Of a stretch of 12,165 nt of DNA, positions 7,119 through 12,165 are shown in pieces. The notes beneath the pieces are model-generated. The model saw nothing but the letters and a program-made list of their open reading frames with translations, did no database searches and was not told the DNA's origin. A program made the position numbers and the translations under genes. Within the stretch, counting starts at the first letter, position 1. Every line of letters starts with the position of its first letter. The stretch lies in the NCBI GenBank assembly GCA_001800675.1, contig MGVW01000035.1, positions 208,689 through 220,853 on the forward strand. The letters are read 5' to 3'. The DNA comes from Euryarchaeota archaeon RBG_13_57_23 (lineage in GTDB: Archaea; Thermoplasmatota; Thermoplasmata; UBA10834).

Positions 7119-8011
7119 GTGCCGAACTCCCCGAGCTTCTTCTGATCCTGTATGTCTACATCCTTGGCCTCGTGAGCTATCGACAGAAGATCCATCATCT
7201 GGAAGGCGTTCTTGACGGCCTTCGCCCTGCCGTGGTTGTTGAAGTAGATCCTCGCGGTGGTGCTGTTCGCCACTACTTCCTGAAGCCGCGGTTTCCAGAC
7301 CTCAAGCTGGTCGAGCGTGTACAGGAAATCGTATCTGTTGATCCTGTAATCGTCGTCGGCTTCGTCCTTGTACCAGATGTCGTAGTTGCGGCCGTGGAAG
7401 CGGATGTACGCATGTTTCGCCGTGAGCGACCGCGTCATTGGGAACCCGGGGCCGTCGACTATCACATTCGCCACACCGAATTCCTGGAGCGTCTCGAGGG
7501 CGTCGGCTGCGAGCTCGTTGTGCTTCTCGTTCAGCCAGCTCCGGTGCCTGAACTCGACTGCGTAGTCGTACACATCCGTGTGAAGCATCTGGAACAGGGT
7601 ACGGAGCTTGCCCAGCGACTCCCGTCCCTCGAGCTTGAAGTAGGGGGAGAGTTGCACGAGAACGCTCCCCAGCAAACCCTCGTCCGCAAGCGGCCTCACG
7701 CAGATGTCTTCGAAGCTCGAGGCCTGGGCCGCAGCCTTCTCCCCCTCCGCCTTTAGGATCGATTCGTGGGTCACCAGCTGAGGCAACTTGACCGAGAACT
7801 GAAAGCCGGGCTTCTGCTTCCCCCGTTCGATCCACGACTTCACCATGAACTCGTTGGGAACCCTGTAGAAGGTCGAGTTGATCTCAACGGTGGGGAAGAA
7901 GCGCGAGTAGTACCCTAGCCACTCACCCTTCTTCTTCGCGAGCTCGCTGGGGTAGAACCTGTCCACCCAGTCGTCATAGGACCACCCAGAGCAGCCTATC
8001 AGCGCTGCCAT
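7115..8011 (-). CDS. DUF72 family protein (YecE-like TIM-barrel fold)
   Basis: The 298-residue soluble protein carries the recognisable DUF72 landmarks: IGCSGWSYDDW close to the N-terminus, YYSRFFPTVEINSTFYRVP, VEFRHRSW in the middle, YIRFHGRN, and a C-terminal YFNNHGRAKAVKNA segment. Family members adopt a TIM-barrel-like fold with conserved polar residues around a pocket; no reaction has been established to my knowledge, so none is assigned. The ATG at 8011 is chosen because MAALIGCSGW is the standard beginning and a strong TATA box (TTTTTATA) lies about 27 bases upstream, which predicts a leaderless message. A longer reading to 8098 would swallow that promoter and overlap the upstream gene. 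Its TAG overlaps the rad50 TAA by four bases in convergent orientation. Confidence 0.93.
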   Translation of the reverse strand: MAALIGCSGWSYDDWVDRFYPSELAKKKGEWLGYYSRFFPTVEINSTFYRVPNEFMVKSWIERGKQKPGFQFSVKLPQLVTHESILKAEGEKAAAQASSFEDICVRPLADEGLLGSVLVQLSPYFKLEGRESLGKLRTLFQMLHTDVYDYAVEFRHRSWLNEKHNELAADALETLQEFGVANVIVDGPGFPMTRSLTAKHAYIRFHGRNYDIWYKDEADDDYRINRYDFLYTLDQLEVWKPRLQEVVANSTTARIYFNNHGRAKAVKNAFQMMDLLSIAHEAKDVDIQDQKKLGEFGT

Positions 8012-8034
8012 CGTCAATTCGGATAGTGTGTGGC

Positions 8035-8042
8035 TATAAAAA
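8035..8042 (-). promoter_or_regulatory. TATA box of the DUF72 gene (leaderless transcript)
   Basis: On the minus strand TTTTTATA is centred about 27 bases before ATG 8011. This is the spacing at which archaeal transcription would begin on or next to the A of the start codon. It lies in the 58-base gap after the toroid gene's stop, so DUF72 has its own promoter even though the two genes run the same way. Confidence 0.7.
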
Positions 8043-8069
8043 TGTTGGGCGGGGGAGCTGGGAAGTCGG

Positions 8070-9173
8070 TCAGCAACCCAGCTTGAGCATCTCCGCATCT
8101 CTACCGAACGGCACGTGCCGCAGGGACTGAGCGTACCTGTTCAGCACGCTTATAGCGGTCTCGGAAATCCACTGGTCTTTGTCCGGATGAGGGCGCTCGG
8201 ACTGAACCCACAGACCGTCCGCAGAACGCGACCCGAGCAACCATCTTATTGGCTTCTCCATTCTCGGATCATCACATCCATAGCCGAGCCAGGTCAACAG
8301 GTCAAGGACGCACAGGCCGCTTCCGAAATAGGACGGGTGCCTGAGCTTTGTCCAAGTAGAGGCGGACCTCAGGAAGGCAGTGTGGTTGTTCTTCTTGAAG
8401 AAGTAATTGAGCACGAAGTCGGCCCCGCGAGCTACCTCCTTGCTGTCAGCCAACTTGAAGCTCTGGCCGAGTCCCCGCACAACCATCATCGTGGTCCAGA
8501 CGCAACTCGGAATGTCCCTGAAATCGTCTGGATCGTACCCTGCCAGGTCCCCCTTCTCGAGAAGGCTCATGAAATCCATCATTCTCATATTCCTGTACTG
8601 TGGGAGGTATCTTATGTCTTCGAGATACGGGATTATCCAGCCGCCGTCCGCACGCTGCGTTTTGAAGAGCCATCTCACCATCTTCTGCACTCTGTCGTCG
8701 TACTCCATCCCGAATCTGACAAGCGATCTCATCGCGAGACCGTTGTAATGAGGAAGAGGGAACAAGTTCGTCGTGGGTCCTGGGATGTATCCAGCCTTGC
8801 TCTGCCAGCTCAGTATCTTCTCAAGCGCCGTTCTGACGTTCCCGTCGTCCGGAGTCACCATGTAGTCTGCGAGGTCGTGCAGGTTCCTCAGCATCGTCGT
8901 GTAGGTCCAGCCTACAGGTGGGCCTGGACCTCGTTCTTCTGCCAGGCGCCTCTGCTTCGCGATGGGCCAAGTCCCGTCCTCCCTCAGAGTGGCAAGGAGC
9001 TTGACTCGAGGCGGGTAGCGCTTGATTTCCTCGAGAGCTTGCATCACCAAGGCATCGTCGTTGGTCATGCCCATGATGTCCGTCAGCAGGAAGTACCTGA
9101 TAGGCGATTTCGAGATCTGGAATAGCTTCCTCGAGCTCTCCTCAACGACCCGCTCCAACTCCGCCGCAAGCAT
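8070..9173 (-). CDS. Uncharacterised alpha/alpha-toroid protein with QW-type repeats (prenyltransferase/terpene cyclase fold, function unknown)
   Basis: The 367-residue protein has no signal peptide or membrane helix. It shows repeated helical units ending in a QW-like turn: LREDGTW (63-69), QRADGGW (173-179) and RSADGLW (316-322), plus a weaker WQSKAGY near 123-129. Such turns typify the six-barrel toroids of squalene-hopene cyclases, protein prenyltransferase beta subunits and related alpha-2-macroglobulin/lyase folds. The cyclase catalytic DxDD is not convincingly placed: DPDD in AGYDPDDFRD exists but is not followed by the usual Thr-Ala helix, and I see no Asp-Cys-His zinc triad of prenyltransferases. 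It may be a non-enzymatic or novel-substrate toroid. AGGGG upstream of ATG 9173 is a loosely spaced ribosome site. The fold is inferred with fair confidence; the reaction is unknown. Confidence 0.72.
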   Translation of the reverse strand: MLAAELERVVEESSRKLFQISKSPIRYFLLTDIMGMTNDDALVMQALEEIKRYPPRVKLLATLREDGTWPIAKQRRLAEERGPGPPVGWTYTTMLRNLHDLADYMVTPDDGNVRTALEKILSWQSKAGYIPGPTTNLFPLPHYNGLAMRSLVRFGMEYDDRVQKMVRWLFKTQRADGGWIIPYLEDIRYLPQYRNMRMMDFMSLLEKGDLAGYDPDDFRDIPSCVWTTMMVVRGLGQSFKLADSKEVARGADFVLNYFFKKNNHTAFLRSASTWTKLRHPSYFGSGLCVLDLLTWLGYGCDDPRMEKPIRWLLGSRSADGLWVQSERPHPDKDQWISETAISVLNRYAQSLRHVPFGRDAEMLKLGC

Positions 9174-9192
9174 CGTACGACAGCCCCTTATG

Positions 9193-9215
9193 CGATATCC
9201 TGCGTATAGCCTTTT
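9193..9215 (-). promoter_or_regulatory. Candidate promoter of the toroid gene
   Basis: On the minus strand an A-run (AAAAAG, a plausible BRE) is followed by GGCTATACG and then GGATATCG, both TATA-like, about 33 and 23 bases before ATG 9173. Either could drive a leaderless or very short-leader transcript. Neither is a close consensus match. Confidence 0.35.
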
Positions 9216-9287
9216 TACAGTGCGTTTTGGAGCCTATTGATGAAGTGCAGATATCGTCTCAGGATCGAGCTGCCAGACAAGTAGAAA

Positions 9288-9297
9288 GAGATATATG
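9288..9297 (+). promoter_or_regulatory. TATA box inside the gene-free interval, plus-strand orientation
   Basis: GAGATATATG preceded by purine-rich GTAGAAA resembles BRE plus TATA. It predicts plus-strand transcription from about 9315-9320, exactly where the first inverted repeat begins. No gene on the plus strand follows before 10283, so a product would be non-coding or a very small peptide (a 27-codon frame from ATG 9333). Confidence 0.4.
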
Positions 9298-9317
9298 GGG
9301 GGAACACCTAGTCATCA

Positions 9318-9525
9318 TCGCCTGGAAGACTATGCTGCTGATTCTACGTGATGCAGTGTTCCGACACCAGGCGACAGTGCGTCGAACAATGGGTCCCTCT
9401 ACGAATCCACGGTGAGACACCGGAGCATGTATAGGGGACAACGCGACGCTCAACACAACCCCCAGGAGGGTCAGAGCGGCGAGAGTGCCTTGGCATCCTA
9501 TGAACCGCGCTGTTACACCTGGGGG
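9318..9525 (+). ncRNA. Putative structured non-coding RNA
   Basis: Three stem candidates follow the TATA element. Perfect 8-bp arms TCGCCTGG (9318-9325) / CCAGGCGA (9367-9374) have CTGC/GCAG nested inside. CGGTG-AGA-CACCG (9410-9422) is a tight hairpin. Perfect 8-bp arms CCCCCAGG (9459-9466) / CCTGGGGG (9518-9525) close a 51-base interior. I looked for the conserved cores of RNase P RNA, SRP RNA, tRNA and box C/D RNA and did not find them, so no class is assigned. Alternatively the last dyad may be a terminator for the minus-strand SprT-like gene. Boundaries are approximate. Confidence 0.3.
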
Positions 9526-9534
9526 ACAACATTC

Positions 9535-10227
9535 TCATCCTCTCTTCCGTCTGGCCTGGGCCACAATCCTCCTGAGCCAGGCTTCGGCTTCCGAGTATGT
9601 TGAGAAGGCCCTCTCTCTTTCTCGGAATGCCTTCGTATGTCTTACTGTCCGATGAGAGCGGCCTCTTCGATCCGCGTGGTGGAGCAGCTCGTGGTACATC
9701 ACGAACTCGAGAACGTATCTGGGAACGCTCTCGGAGTCAAGTGCACGGTTTACCGCGAGAAGGTCCAGCTGTTCGAAGTAGTAGCCTAGCCGTCGCCGAG
9801 GGGATTCGCTCGTCCACGAGAGCGCAGGCGCCTTCAATCCTCCGGAGAAGTATGTTGAGTTCACGTAATCGAAGACCGTCTGCAGATCCCGATGTTTTCC
9901 CATAGGCTCCATTGATAGCGTCTTCGCCCTGGCCAGGTATTTCGGACCGGCTTCTCGCCATAGCTCGGGCGACCGCACGTATTCGATGTATGGCGAAGCT
10001 CGACCATCAGGGCACCTCAGGGCAGATGCCCTTGACAGCAGATGCCAGACGAGTGAATCGATGACTTCCTCGGGCGCAGACTCGAGGTAGTCACTCACCT
10101 TGAACTCCCATTGAGAGCCGTCGTACCTCCAAGTGTGCTTCAGCTCAGAATAAGGGAAGAACCTGGCATTCACTGGATCCATCCCGAGCTCCGTGGCGAT
10201 GCGCTGGAAGCTGTGATGCAGACTCAC
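9535..10227 (-). CDS. SprT-like zinc metalloprotein
   Basis: Starting at GTG 10227 the protein has 230 residues. Its C-terminal half contains the zincin motif HELLH (179-183), preceded by the hydrophobic helix YVLEFVMY. A further His sits 14 residues later in VRHTKAF (H197), matching the HExxH...H-xx-F arrangement of SprT/Spartan-like domains. A conserved-looking R-x-LGYYFEQLDLLAVN strand region lies upstream. Related proteins cleave DNA-protein crosslinks or other substrates; this one's substrate is unknown. No signal peptide is visible, so it is cytoplasmic. An ATG-led reading begins at 10308, but it would run across the promoter and into the divergent M28 gene. The GTG sits about 26 bases from a TATA box and gives a leaderless start. 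The C-terminus is Arg-rich, which could help bind nucleic acid (inference). The family call is fairly good; the start is inferred. Confidence 0.75.
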   Translation of the reverse strand: MSLHHSFQRIATELGMDPVNARFFPYSELKHTWRYDGSQWEFKVSDYLESAPEEVIDSLVWHLLSRASALRCPDGRASPYIEYVRSPELWREAGPKYLARAKTLSMEPMGKHRDLQTVFDYVNSTYFSGGLKAPALSWTSESPRRRLGYYFEQLDLLAVNRALDSESVPRYVLEFVMYHELLHHADRRGRSHRTVRHTKAFRERERAFSTYSEAEAWLRRIVAQARRKRG

Positions 10228-10249
10228 GGATTTTGTATGGCTTAATGTC

Positions 10250-10258
10250 TTTATATCG
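10250..10258. promoter_or_regulatory. Shared TATA box of the divergent SprT-like and M28 peptidase genes
   Basis: TTTATATCG on the plus strand (CGATATAAA on the minus) is the only TATA-like element in the 55-base gap between GTG 10227 (-) and ATG 10283 (+). Its centre is about 26 bases from the first and 30 from the second, both suited to archaeal initiation at or near the start codon. One nearly symmetric element may therefore serve both genes. The plus-strand match to TTTATAT is better. Confidence 0.6.
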
Positions 10259-10274
10259 TTCGCTACCAATCCCC

Positions 10275-10279
10275 GGAGG
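10275..10279 (+). promoter_or_regulatory. Ribosome binding site of the M28 peptidase gene
   Basis: GGAGG lies three bases before ATG 10283, a short spacing. The TATA position predicts initiation at about 10278-10283, which could exclude this site from the mRNA. Either the transcript starts slightly earlier or the gene is leaderless. Confidence 0.45.
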
Positions 10280-10282
10280 CCG

Positions 10283-11362
10283 ATGTACAAGTCCCAGAAT
10301 TCAGTCAAAACATTCGCTCTAGCTACATTGCTGATGCTGGTTGTCTGCCTCGTGCCAGCGAAGACCTCCGCATCTTCTCAGCCATCCGTCGACGAGGTGC
10401 TCGGCAGCGTTGACGGGAATCGTATCATGGGGACGATAGCTGAGCTGGAGTCGTTCGGCACACGGGCGTTCTACCTGAACCAGTCGGATGAAGCGGCGAC
10501 CTATATTTTCGAGAGATTCTCTGAGTTAGACCTCGAAGTGGAGTACCAGGAGTTCGTCGCGGGAACGCATCCTTCCAGAAACGTCGTCGCCACTCAGAAG
10601 GGCTCACTGGATTCTAGCATACAATTCCTAATAGGAGCGCACTATGACTCCGAGAACAGCATGGCGTCAACTCTCGAGCTTGGGGAGAACCTGTCGGCGC
10701 CGGGAGCTGATGATGACGCGTCGGGAGTCGCTACCACAATCGAAATCGCCACGGTACTTCATGCGTTCAGGCTCAACTACACGATCAAGTATGCGGCTTT
10801 CGGCGCGGAGGAGGCCGGCTACGATAGGAGCGGGGGTCTGAGGGGAAGTCGCCACTTTGTGGAGCTGGAGAGGGCCAGGAGCGCCTCGTACGAGGGAACT
10901 GCGATCCTAGACATGATAGGGTACAAGGGCAGCTCCGACAATCATGCCGTCGTTCTCATCAATGAATACAACAAGCTTGCGAATGCGGTGCTCGCGGCCG
11001 TCCCTGCGCACGAACTGAACATCACTCTCGGGATGGTCATCGACTCCTCTATTGCGTACAGCGACCACTATCCCTTCTGGGTTGCTGGGTACCCAAGCAT
11101 GCTTGTATGCGAGGCAATAACAGACGCGGGATTGCCCTATGAATTCAATCCTAACTACCACACACAAGATGACACGATTGACCAACTGTCCATGGAACAG
11201 ATGATAGAGGTCTCCAAGGCACTTCTAGGAGGCATGCTCACCCTGAATGGCCTTGCGTCGAACGAGAATGGCATCAGTGTCATAACAGTACTAGTCGTGG
11301 TTGTCCTGTGTATGGCAGTCGCCGTAGCGGTCATCATCTACATCTCAAAGGTGAAGAAATGA
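10283..11362 (+). CDS. Secreted, membrane-anchored M28 family zinc peptidase
   Basis: Of 359 residues, 1-31 form a signal peptide (Lys-containing start, hydrophobic LATLLMLVVCLVPA, then an Ala/Ser-rich cleavage region). The M28 domain covers about 45-320 with the full co-catalytic zinc set: H120 (GAHYDS), D144 (GADDDASG), E176-E177 (FGAEEAG; E176 is the expected general base), D210 (ILDMIGY) and H293 (NYHTQDD). Family members are aminopeptidases or carboxypeptidases acting on peptides. Residues about 332-355 are a strong membrane helix followed by Lys-rich SKVKK, so the protein should be anchored at its C-terminus with the catalytic domain outside. It probably helps take up peptide nutrients or process surface proteins (inference). 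Transcription appears to come from the TATA element shared with the SprT-like gene. The stop overlaps the NUDIX start by ATGA. Confidence 0.93.
   Translation: MYKSQNSVKTFALATLLMLVVCLVPAKTSASSQPSVDEVLGSVDGNRIMGTIAELESFGTRAFYLNQSDEAATYIFERFSELDLEVEYQEFVAGTHPSRNVVATQKGSLDSSIQFLIGAHYDSENSMASTLELGENLSAPGADDDASGVATTIEIATVLHAFRLNYTIKYAAFGAEEAGYDRSGGLRGSRHFVELERARSASYEGTAILDMIGYKGSSDNHAVVLINEYNKLANAVLAAVPAHELNITLGMVIDSSIAYSDHYPFWVAGYPSMLVCEAITDAGLPYEFNPNYHTQDDTIDQLSMEQMIEVSKALLGGMLTLNGLASNENGISVITVLVVVVLCMAVAVAVIIYISKVKK
11350..11354 (+). promoter_or_regulatory. Ribosome binding site of the NUDIX gene
   Basis: GGTGA inside the last codons of the peptidase gene ends four bases before ATG 11359. This selects 11359 over the upstream in-frame ATG at 11308, which would need a 55-base overlap and has no family-like N-terminus. 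Confidence 0.65.
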
Positions 11363-11823
11363 ACGAAACCAGTGAGCACGCTGAAAGAGGTCAAGACAGG
11401 AAGTATCCGAATGCACCAAGGGTCGGAGTCGGTGGAGTCGTCATAAAGGAAGGCAAGATCCTGATGATAAGGAGGGCTTTCGAACCGGGAGCTGGCAAAT
11501 GGAGCATTCCGGGCGGGATGGTTGAGATCGGGGAGAGGCTATCCGAAGCATGCGCGCGCGAGGTCGAGGAGGAGACGGGCCTCGAGGTCGAGGTACTGGA
11601 GCTGATCAACGTATTCGACATGATAGACAAGGACGACCAAGGCAGGATCCAGTACCACTATGTGCTCGTCGATTTCTTGGCAAAGCCCGCGGGGGGCTCT
11701 GAGAAGATGAGCGCGGAGGCCACCGAGATGAAATGGGTGACCCATCAAGAGGCGAAGGCGATGGACATGACCAAGACTGCGCGGAAGGCGATCGAGGAGC
11801 TGTTCGGAAGTTCAGTCCCCTAG
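11359..11823 (+). CDS. NUDIX hydrolase (MutT/ADP-ribose pyrophosphatase-like)
   Basis: The 154-residue protein has a perfect Nudix box: GMVEIGE followed by RLSEACA and REVEEETGL matches GX5EX7REUXEEXGU, at about residues 51-73, giving the Mg-binding helix that cleaves nucleoside diphosphates linked to another group. The leading strand reads VGVGGVVIKEGKILMIRR, then the typical KWSIPGG. The C-terminal part has the ATEMKWVTHQEA element seen in ADP-ribose and NADH pyrophosphatase-like members. The exact substrate (ADP-ribose, damaged nucleotide, CDP-alcohol) cannot be read from sequence. It has no signal peptide and is cytoplasmic, although coupled to an exported peptidase by a four-base ATGA overlap, which indicates shared transcription rather than a shared pathway. 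Its TAG interlocks with the TAG of the convergent Usp gene. Confidence 0.95.
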   Translation: MNETSEHAERGQDRKYPNAPRVGVGGVVIKEGKILMIRRAFEPGAGKWSIPGGMVEIGERLSEACAREVEEETGLEVEVLELINVFDMIDKDDQGRIQYHYVLVDFLAKPAGGSEKMSAEATEMKWVTHQEAKAMDMTKTARKAIEELFGSSVP

Positions 11824-12165
11824 TCAAGGCCCGGGATCGGCGGTCTGGGCTGCCCAGACTGCGGTATTTGCAGTTGCGGCCTGTCGCCTCTGGCAGTCTT
11901 CAGGACGAGGACGGGAGCATCGACCGAACGAATGATCCTGTCATAGATCGCACCGAACATCGTCCTCTCTAGCGCGGACTGCGGTCCCGAGCCCATGACG
12001 AGTATGTCGCACCCCTTCGACTGTTCAATGACCGTGTTCACGAGAGATCGCGAATGGATGTACTTGAGCTCGTGAGGGACTTTGACACGATCGCACATCT
12101 TGCTGAGCCGTTCTGCGTTCCCGCGCACTAGCTGTATCGTCCTGTCATCGGTGATGACGGACAGT
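11820..12165 (-). CDS. Universal stress protein (UspA-like) domain, C-terminal part (5' end beyond window)
   Basis: The frame is open to the right edge and gives 114 residues. The Usp pattern is clear: a VNTVIEQSKGCDILVMGS strand, then the SALERTMFGAIYDRIIRS helix, then DAPVLVLKT as the last strand. The ATP-binding signature of nucleotide-binding Usps, G-2x-G-9x-G(S/T), is degraded: it reads G-S-G-P and ends GA instead of G(S/T), so ATP binding is doubtful. A Pro/Gln-rich tail of about 25 residues follows the domain. Without the 5' end it cannot be decided whether this is a single-domain Usp, a tandem one, or the cytoplasmic tail of a transporter, an arrangement known in archaea. A GTG at 12128 is internal to the domain and not the start. 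Confidence 0.88.
   Translation of the reverse strand, partial: LSVITDDRTIQLVRGNAERLSKMCDRVKVPHELKYIHSRSLVNTVIEQSKGCDILVMGSGPQSALERTMFGAIYDRIIRSVDAPVLVLKTARGDRPQLQIPQSGQPRPPIPGLD

Larger units (their letters stand above)
9230..9534. other. Gene-free interval, about 305 bases, with TATA box and several inverted repeats
   Basis: Six-frame reading gives only short frames (under 70 codons) with low-complexity, protein-unlike composition and no family motif. The interval is instead rich in paired sequence (entries at 9318-9374, 9410-9422 and 9459-9525) and has a 9-base direct repeat GGGGACAAC at 9434-9442 and 9522-9530. It lies past the stop of the SprT-like gene and upstream of the toroid gene's promoter, both on the minus strand. 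Confidence 0.6.

Noticed and set aside
7172..7756. Plus-strand frame of 194 codons downstream of rad50
   Set aside because: Antisense to DUF72, whose conserved motifs are all on the minus strand.
8012..8098. Extended N-terminus of the DUF72 protein
   Set aside because: It would cross its own TATA box and overlap the upstream gene by 29 bases; the extra 29 residues have no family resemblance.
8460..8560. DPDD in the toroid protein as a class II cyclase catalytic DxDD
   Set aside because: The motif sits in a Gly/Pro-flanked loop and lacks the following Thr-Ala helix of squalene-hopene and diterpene cyclases; recorded only as a possibility.
8115..9125. Plus-strand frame of 336 codons opposite the toroid gene
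   Set aside because: Composition is rich in Val, Arg and His with no domain, as expected for an antisense frame in GC-rich DNA. The minus strand shows repeated QW-type turns and a promoter.
9235..9360. Box C/D-like guide RNA (TTGATGA, later CTGA and TGATG)
   Set aside because: The C box lacks the leading purine, no proper D' or D box sits at the required spacing, and no kink-turn can be drawn.
9227..9603. Short frames on both strands in the gene-free interval
   Set aside because: All are below 70 codons, overlap each other on both strands, and have no ribosome site or family resemblance.
1..12165. CRISPR array, insertion sequence, prophage or defence island
   Set aside because: No regularly spaced repeats, transposase or integrase motifs, or target-site duplications were seen; gene content is housekeeping-like.

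Overview
The window looks archaeal and most resembles the Thermoplasmatota side of the Euryarchaeota, though the lineage is inferred from content and not proven. The signs are an adjacent Mre11-Rad50 pair, a divergent FtsZ/tubulin-family protein, T/A-rich TATA boxes 25-30 bases ahead of start codons (leaderless transcripts), GGTG/GGAGG-type ribosome sites elsewhere, and frequent AGG/AGA and ATA codons in GC-rich DNA. Packing is dense. Co-directional neighbours overlap by GTGA or ATGA, and both convergent pairs overlap by the four bases of interlocked stop codons.

Layout. 1-508 (-) is the N-terminal part of a saccharopine dehydrogenase-like oxidoreductase cut by the window edge; its natural start position reads ACG, not ATG. 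509-620 is an intergenic stretch with two nested hairpins. 621-1541 (-) is a divergent FtsZ-like GTPase. Running divergently from it is a tight three-gene operon: a CPA2-type cation/proton antiporter without the usual C-terminal nucleotide-binding domain (1712-3589), mre11 (3586-4698) and rad50 (4695-7118). Converging on rad50 are a DUF72 protein (7115-8011) and an uncharacterised alpha/alpha-toroid protein with QW-type repeats (8070-9173). 9230-9534 carries no credible gene but has a TATA box followed by nested inverted repeats and may encode a structured RNA. 9535-10227 (-) is a SprT-like zinc metalloprotein. It shares one TATA-centred promoter with the divergent, membrane-anchored M28 peptidase (10283-11362), which is translationally coupled to a NUDIX hydrolase (11359-11823). 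11820-12165 (-) is the C-terminal part of a universal stress protein domain cut by the right edge.

How they fit together. Mre11 and Rad50 form the double-strand-break nuclease/ATPase complex. The SprT-like protein (a family including DNA-protein crosslink proteases), the NUDIX hydrolase and the Usp domain are compatible with genome or nucleotide maintenance under stress, but nothing here shows that they act together. I found no rRNA, tRNA, CRISPR array, insertion sequence or prophage. The parts worth a closer look are the ACG start, the degenerate FtsZ-like protein, the antiporter's unusual tail, the toroid protein, the shared divergent promoter and the putative RNA locus.
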